A stretch of 9,955 nt of DNA, taken from contig JANPCI010000036.1 in NCBI GenBank assembly GCA_031430875.1, positions 1 through 9,955 of the forward strand, in the 5' to 3' direction. The position numbers and the translations under genes were made by a program. The stretch is from Sva-07 sp031430875. Lineage in GTDB: Bacteria; Actinomycetota; Acidimicrobiia; Acidimicrobiales; Ilumatobacteraceae. Positions 6,231 through 9,955 of this stretch are shown piece after piece; position 1 is the first letter of the stretch; each line of letters begins with the position of its first letter. The notes under the pieces are model-generated. The model had not been told where the DNA came from and did not search any database. It saw nothing but the letters and a program-made list of their open reading frames with translations.

Positions 6231-7272
6231 CGAGTTTCTCGATCCGGGTGTCGGCGGCGCGGACGACGAGGACTCTGTGGCGGCGGAGATCGAAGTCGAG
6301 GCTGGGCTGCGACCACGGGCGCTCGACGAGTTCGTCGGCCAGCGTGAGCTCAAGGAGCATCTGCGCATCGTTCTGGAGGCGGCCCGCCGACGTGAGCAGC
6401 CCGTCGACCACCTGCTGTTCGCCGGGCCTCCTGGGCTCGGCAAGACGACACTGGCGGGCATCGTCGCCACCGAGATGGGCGTGCACCTTCACGTGACGTC
6501 GGGGCCGGCACTCGAACGGGCGGGCGACCTTGCCGCGATTCTCACCAAGCTCGAAGACGGTGACGTGTTGTTCATCGACGAGATCCACCGGTTGTCCCGC
6601 GCCGTCGAGGAGATCCTGTATCCGGCCATGGAGGACTTTCAGCTCGACATCGTGGTCGGCAAGGGCCCGGCAGCGTCGAGTATTCGCCTCACGATGCCAC
6701 CGTTCACGCTTGTGGGTGCCACCACTCGTACGGGAATGATCACAGGCCCGCTGCGTGACCGGTTCGGGCTCGTTGCTCGGCTGGACTACTACGACGCCGA
6801 GGAGTTGCAGGCGATCGTCGAGCGGGCAGCGCGGATCCTCGACGTCACGATCGACCGCGACGGCGCGTGGGAGATTGCCCGGCGGTCGCGAGGTACGCCG
6901 CGTATCGCGAACCGGCTCCTTCGGCGTGTGCGTGACTTCGCCGAGGTTCGTGCCGACGGCACCATCGACGCCGCGGTGGCACAGGCGGGTCTGGCGTTGT
7001 TCGGCGTCGACGATCGAGGGCTCGACAAGGTCGACCGGGCGATCCTCACGGCACTGTGCACCACGTTCAGCGGTGGCCCGGTCGGGCTGTCGACCGTGGC
7101 AATCAGCGTGGGTGAGCAACCAGAAACTGTCGAGGACGTGTACGAGCCGTTCCTGATCACGCAGGGAATGATCGCTCGCACCCCGCGCGGGCGAGTGGTG
7201 CTCGATGCTGCGTACGAGCATCTCGGTCTCGCGCCACCCCGCCGATCCCCAGGCACCAGCCTCTTCGACTGA
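6223..7272 (+). CDS. ruvB: Holliday junction branch migration DNA helicase RuvB
   Basis: RuvB is the AAA+ motor that drives branch migration of junctions held by RuvA. From the GTG at 6223 it has 349 residues, normal for the family. An acidic lead (residues 3-27) precedes LRPRALDEFVGQ. Walker A is GPPGLGKTT (68-76) and Walker B LFIDEIHRL (116-124). Sensor 1 is in VGATTRTG (164-171), the arginine-finger region is PLRDRFG (176-182), and sensor 2 is RGTPRIANRLLRR (223-235). A winged-helix domain follows, with GGPVGLSTVA (284-293) and EPFLITQGMIARTPRGR (308-324). The frame extends upstream inside ruvA, but nothing there resembles RuvB. GTG 6223 gives an eight-base overlap with ruvA; a GTG at 6277 would still keep the core intact. 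Confidence 0.97.
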   Translation: MRDEFLDPGVGGADDEDSVAAEIEVEAGLRPRALDEFVGQRELKEHLRIVLEAARRREQPVDHLLFAGPPGLGKTTLAGIVATEMGVHLHVTSGPALERAGDLAAILTKLEDGDVLFIDEIHRLSRAVEEILYPAMEDFQLDIVVGKGPAASSIRLTMPPFTLVGATTRTGMITGPLRDRFGLVARLDYYDAEELQAIVERAARILDVTIDRDGAWEIARRSRGTPRIANRLLRRVRDFAEVRADGTIDAAVAQAGLALFGVDDRGLDKVDRAILTALCTTFSGGPVGLSTVAISVGEQPETVEDVYEPFLITQGMIARTPRGRVVLDAAYEHLGLAPPRRSPGTSLFD

Positions 7273-7318
7273 ATGAGACGCTCGGCTCGGCCCTGCGTCG
7301 CTGACCCTGGGTCTCATT
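7272..7318. repeat. 8-bp inverted repeat between ruvB and queA
   Basis: AATGAGAC (7272-7279) is exactly complementary to GTCTCATT (7311-7318), with 31 bases between. The left arm starts on the last base of the ruvB stop and the right arm touches the queA -10 box. The loop also offers a shorter stem, GACGC 7277-7281 with GCGTC 7295-7299. No U-run follows, so it is a weak candidate for an intrinsic terminator. Confidence 0.6.
7303..7313. promoter_or_regulatory. 11-bp palindrome just upstream of the queA -10 box, possible operator
   Basis: GACCCTGGGTC is a perfect odd palindrome centred on 7308, four bases before the proposed -10. The position suits a dimeric DNA-binding regulator of queA, but no such regulator is visible in the window. 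It is short enough to be chance. Confidence 0.3.
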
Positions 7319-7323
7319 AGCCT
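7318..7323 (+). promoter_or_regulatory. Putative -10 box of a leaderless queA transcript
   Basis: TAGCCT ends seven bases before the GTG at 7331. It is only one base from the upstream GTG at 7325, so a transcript from this box would start too late to include that codon. No Shine-Dalgarno or clear -35 is seen. Confidence 0.6.
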
Positions 7324-7330
7324 CGTGCCG

Positions 7331-8341
7331 GTGCGGATCGCCGACTTCGACTACGAGCTGGCGGACGACCGGATCGCGCAGACGCCGATCGAGCCGCGTG
7401 ATGCTGCCCGGCTGCTCGTGGATCGAGGCGGTGCGGCACCCGAGCACCGCCACGTCCACGACCTCGCGGGGCTGCTGCGAGAGGACGATGTGCTCGTGCT
7501 CAACGAGACCCGGGTGATTCCGGCCCGTCTCCGGTTACACCGTGCAACCGGGGGAGCGGCCGAGGTGTTGTTGCTCGAGCCGTGGGATGCGGCCCGCAGG
7601 ACATGGGATGCCATGGTGCGTCCGGGCGGCAAGATGCGCGTCGGCGAGCTGTTGTACGCGGGCGAGACGCCGGTGGTGCGTGTCGGCGAGCGAACGCCGG
7701 CCGGCGACACGTTCTGGGTCGAACTCGTGGGCGATGATGATCCTGTTGCGCTGCTGGATCATCACGGCGAAATGCCGCTGCCGCCCTACATCACCGAGCG
7801 CTTGGCTGATCCCGATCGCTATCAGACGGTTTTCGCTCGGGAGCCCGGCTCCGCAGCTGCGCCCACCGCGGGTTTGCATTTCACCACGAAGTCGTTCGAG
7901 CAGCTGTCGGCGGCCGGCGTACGCACAGCAACGGTCGAGTTGGTCGTTGGTCTCGACACGTTCCAGCCGATCAGCACGGAGAATCCGCTCGATCACCCGA
8001 TGCATACCGAGCGTTACCGGGTGCCGCCGGAGACGATGGCCGCATGTCGGGCCGCCGGACGGGTCGTCGCCGTTGGTACCACCGCGGTTCGGGCGCTCGA
8101 ATCGGCGGCTCGGTCGGGCGAGCTCTCGGGTCGCACCGACCTGTTCATCCATCGCGGGTTCGACTGGCAATTGGTCGACGTGATGATGACGAACTTCCAC
8201 CTCCCGAAGACCACGTTGCTGATGATGATCGATGCCTTCATCGGTCCCCGATGGCGGGCGCTCTATGAGATCGCGTTGGCCGACGACTACCGGTTCTTGT
8301 CCTTCGGTGATGCGATGCTGCTCGATCGACACGCCACCTGA
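7331..8341 (+). CDS. queA: S-adenosylmethionine:tRNA ribosyltransferase-isomerase QueA
   Basis: QueA transfers and rearranges the ribosyl part of SAM onto preQ1-modified tRNA, giving epoxyqueuosine at the wobble position of tRNAs with GUN anticodons. From the GTG at 7331 it has 336 residues, starting MRIADFDYELADDRIAQ, which aligns with the usual QueA start. Motifs run in order: VLNETRVIPARL (56-67), GEMPLPPYI (146-154), YQTVFA (164-169), GSAAAPTAGLHFT (173-185), VGTTAVRALES (248-258), TNFHLPKTTLLMM (287-299) and YRFLSFGDAML (320-330). A GTG six bases upstream (7325) would add two residues, but the promoter position favours 7331. No other queuosine gene is in the window, so preQ1 synthesis and tRNA exchange must be encoded elsewhere. 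It appears to be a single-gene unit. Confidence 0.97.
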   Translation: MRIADFDYELADDRIAQTPIEPRDAARLLVDRGGAAPEHRHVHDLAGLLREDDVLVLNETRVIPARLRLHRATGGAAEVLLLEPWDAARRTWDAMVRPGGKMRVGELLYAGETPVVRVGERTPAGDTFWVELVGDDDPVALLDHHGEMPLPPYITERLADPDRYQTVFAREPGSAAAPTAGLHFTTKSFEQLSAAGVRTATVELVVGLDTFQPISTENPLDHPMHTERYRVPPETMAACRAAGRVVAVGTTAVRALESAARSGELSGRTDLFIHRGFDWQLVDVMMTNFHLPKTTLLMMIDAFIGPRWRALYEIALADDYRFLSFGDAMLLDRHAT

Positions 8342-8386
8342 TTTGTGGTCGCGCCCTTGCCGGGAAACGACACCTGAGCGGGTGAC

Positions 8387-8392
8387 TACGCT
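8387..8392 (+). promoter_or_regulatory. Putative -10 box of the SnoaL-like gene
   Basis: TACGCT ends six bases before the ATG at 8399, the same spacing as at pdxS. It favours ATG 8399 over the in-frame TTG at 8393. The rest of the 57-nt gap after queA shows no clear terminator. Confidence 0.55.
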
Positions 8393-8398
8393 TTGCGG

Positions 8399-8800
8399 AT
8401 GACGAACGATCATCTCCTGGACTTCGCACGGCGGTACACGGCTGCGTGGTGTTCGCACGATCCAGCGTCGGTCGCTGCGTTTTTCTCGGACGACGGATCG
8501 CTCGCGGTGAACGGCCAGGATCCGGCAGTCGGTCGTGCGGCGATTGCGGCGATCGCTCAGGGCTTCTACGACGCCTTTCCCAACACTGTCGTGATCATGG
8601 ATCAGGCTCGGCTCGCTGGTGATCGTGCGGTCTACCTCTGGACGTACGAGGGCACGAACTCCGGACCCGGCGGAACCGGCCATACTGTGCGGTTCAGCGG
8701 GTGGGAGCACTGGACCTTCGGCGACGATGGACTCATTGCGGTGTCGGACGGTCGATTCGACACCGTCGAGTACGAGCGTCAACTCGCCGAAGGAATCTGA
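8399..8800 (+). CDS. SnoaL-like / NTF2-fold small protein
   Basis: The product is 133 residues, the usual size of single-domain NTF2-like (SnoaL-type) proteins. The N-terminal helix LLDFARRYTAAWCSHDPASV, followed by AAFFSDDGSLAVNG, is the typical opening of the fold. GRAAIAAIAQGFYDAFPNT and the late strands VRFSGWEHWTFGDDGLI then SDGRFDTVEYERQL complete the alpha+beta cone pattern. Members include polyketide cyclases, isomerases, limonene epoxide hydrolase relatives and many proteins with no known activity, so substrate and reaction cannot be named. It contains polar residues that could line a pocket (for example Trp17, His20, Asp21 and the GWEHW segment). It lies between queA and an HNH gene and seems to have its own promoter. 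The ATG at 8399 is preferred to a TTG at 8393. Confidence 0.82.
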   Translation: MTNDHLLDFARRYTAAWCSHDPASVAAFFSDDGSLAVNGQDPAVGRAAIAAIAQGFYDAFPNTVVIMDQARLAGDRAVYLWTYEGTNSGPGGTGHTVRFSGWEHWTFGDDGLIAVSDGRFDTVEYERQLAEGI

Positions 8801-8837
8801 GCTCGCCGTACATCCCCGATCTGGCTAACTCTGTGAG

Positions 8838-8860
8838 ACCCCCTGTTTATGGTTGGGGGT
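8838..8860. repeat. Inverted repeat enclosing the -10 box of the HNH gene
   Basis: ACCCCC (8838-8843) and GGGGGT (8855-8860) form a perfect six-base stem around an 11-base loop that contains TATGGT. The right arm ends directly before the ATG at 8861. The GGGGG run is too close to the ATG to act as a normal Shine-Dalgarno. Confidence 0.55.
8848..8853 (+). promoter_or_regulatory. Putative -10 box of the DUF222/HNH gene
   Basis: TATGGT ends seven bases before the ATG at 8861, matching the leaderless spacing of the other lead genes in the window. No -35 is obvious. Confidence 0.5.
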
Positions 8861-9955
8861 ATGGATGCTGTTGCTGTTGCCGAGCGTGTGGAGCGCATTG
8901 TTGCGGTGCTCGACGATGCTGCCGCGTCCGATGATCTGATCGAGTCGGGTCTGGTGGCGGTGCGTGAGGTGCAGGCGTGGGCCGACGCGCAGCATGGTGT
9001 GTTGGTGGCCAAGTTGTCGGCTGACGGCTTCGCCGAAGCCCGGGTCGCGAAGGCGTCGAAGACGTCGTTTGGTGCCGCGGCCAAGGTGACGCAACGTGCC
9101 AGGACGCTCGCGGCGACACCGAAGCTGGCCGGCGCGTTGGGTGACGGCGCAACCACGGCTGCGCATATCGATGTGGTCACCCGTGCCGCTGCACAGTTGC
9201 CGGCGGCGCAACGCGACGAGTTGTTGGCGCAGGCCGACAGTTTGGTTGCGGTTGCTGCGGTGTCGACACCTGAGCAGTTCGCTCGTCGGGTGGCGATCGA
9301 GGTGCAACGGATCCAGGCCGATGACGGCATCGACCGTCTCGCACGGCAACGACGCAATGTGCGGGTGGCCACCTGGGTTGACGCTGACGGGATGTGGAAC
9401 CTGCGTGGAATGTTCGATCCGGTTACCGGGGTGCGTCTGGCCGCCAAACTGCAAGCGACGATCGAGGCGATGTTCGCCCAAACAGTTCCTGAGGGTTGCC
9501 CGGATGATCCGATCGAGAAACAGAAGTTCCTTGCCGGTCACGCCCTGATGGCGTTGATCGAAGGCACCGCCGGTGTCGCACGCTCGGGACGCGCCGAGTT
9601 CGTGGTGGTCATCGACGCCGACGCCGACGGGCCCGGTCCGGTCGCTGAGTGGCCGATCCCTGTTGAGATCCCGGCGCGGGTGCTCGCCGATCTGGCCGGT
9701 TGCGCCGACGTGACAGCGGTCGTGGTGCGTAACGGTGTGGTGTTGCACGCCCCGGGCGAGTTGAACCTGGGTCGCAGCACGAGGCTGGCGAACCGGGCCC
9801 AACGTCGTGCGTTGCGTGGCCTCTACCGTGGCTGTGCGATCCCCGGCTGCAGCGTCGGCTACGAGCGTTGCAAACTTCATCACATCATCTGGTGGCGTCA
9901 CGGCGGGACAACCGATCTCGACAATTTGATCCCGGTCTGCACCAAACATCACAGC
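8861..9955 (+). CDS. DUF222 domain plus HNH nuclease-type protein (13E12 family), 3' end cut
   Basis: The frame is open from ATG 8861 to the window edge, 365 codons with no stop. Residues from about 5 to 270 form the Ala-rich helical DUF222 region, with LVAVREVQAWADAQHGVL and QRARTLAATPKLAGALGDG followed by TTAAHIDVVTRA. The NLRGMFDPVTGVRL segment (about 180-193) is typical of actinobacterial 13E12 proteins. The C-terminus carries an HNH site: CAIPGC (Cys325, Cys330), LHHIIWWRHGG with His340/His341, LDNLIPVC with Asn355 and Cys360, then KHH (363-364). The Cys residues would bind structural zinc and the His/Asn set the catalytic metal. The family is abundant and multi-copy in actinobacteria; its role is not established, and a true nuclease activity is inferred. 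The visible part is intact; whether the gene ends normally cannot be seen. Confidence 0.93.
   Translation, partial: MDAVAVAERVERIVAVLDDAAASDDLIESGLVAVREVQAWADAQHGVLVAKLSADGFAEARVAKASKTSFGAAAKVTQRARTLAATPKLAGALGDGATTAAHIDVVTRAAAQLPAAQRDELLAQADSLVAVAAVSTPEQFARRVAIEVQRIQADDGIDRLARQRRNVRVATWVDADGMWNLRGMFDPVTGVRLAAKLQATIEAMFAQTVPEGCPDDPIEKQKFLAGHALMALIEGTAGVARSGRAEFVVVIDADADGPGPVAEWPIPVEIPARVLADLAGCADVTAVVVRNGVVLHAPGELNLGRSTRLANRAQRRALRGLYRGCAIPGCSVGYERCKLHHIIWWRHGGTTDLDNLIPVCTKHHS

Noticed and set aside
8342..8398. Possible transcription terminator after queA
   Set aside because: Only a four-base stem (CACC with GGTG near 8371-8384) is found and no T-run follows, so I do not call a terminator.
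7535..8782. 415-codon open frame on the minus strand
   Set aside because: It spans antisense to both queA and the SnoaL-like gene. Its composition (Arg/His-rich) and lack of motifs mark it as a shadow frame.
8825..9952. Long open frame on the minus strand (375 codons)
   Set aside because: It lies wholly opposite the DUF222/HNH gene, which has clear domain motifs. GC-rich codon bias commonly opens the antisense frame, and the translation is Arg/His/Asp-rich with no recognisable motif.

Overview
The window is a compact, high-GC stretch of chromosome with every supported gene on the + strand. It carries thirteen protein genes, two of them cut by the window edges, and no RNA gene, CRISPR array, transposase or phage gene that I can see. 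Gene order (PLP synthase, then yebC, then ruvCAB), frequent GTG starts, TGA at all twelve visible stops, leaderless-type promoters and a DUF222/HNH (13E12-type) gene all point to an actinobacterium. The protein style resembles Acidimicrobiia such as Ilumatobacter, but that placement is an impression from memory and not a search result.

Layout. 1-2237: end of lemA, then htpX (membrane zinc protease), then a DUF3048 (YerB-like) lipoprotein whose start overlaps the htpX stop; this reads as a cell-envelope operon. 2269-5006: pdxS, pdxT, yebC and a PrxQ/BCP-like peroxiredoxin, closely spaced or overlapping and apparently driven by one promoter just ahead of pdxS. PdxS and PdxT together make pyridoxal 5'-phosphate. 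5021-7272: ruvC-ruvA-ruvB, the complete Holliday-junction resolvasome, with overlapping starts. 7318-8341: queA (queuosine tRNA modification) with its own promoter. 8387-8800: a small SnoaL/NTF2-like protein. 8848-9955: a DUF222 plus HNH nuclease-type gene running off the right edge.

Regulatory pattern. Each gene that begins a transcription unit inside the window (pdxS, ruvC, queA, the SnoaL-like gene, the HNH gene) has a TANNNT hexamer ending 6-8 nt before its start codon and no obvious Shine-Dalgarno. Several genes inside units (DUF3048, yebC, the peroxiredoxin) have a clear Shine-Dalgarno instead. This split suggests leaderless mRNAs for the lead genes and helps fix several starts, notably queA at 7331 and the SnoaL-like gene at 8399.

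The content is mostly conserved housekeeping, and I do not see an undescribed multi-gene system. The points most worth a second look are the leaderless promoter set, symmetric DNA around the queA and HNH promoters, the unusual start of pdxT, the single-cysteine peroxiredoxin, and a repeat-encoded tail on RuvC.
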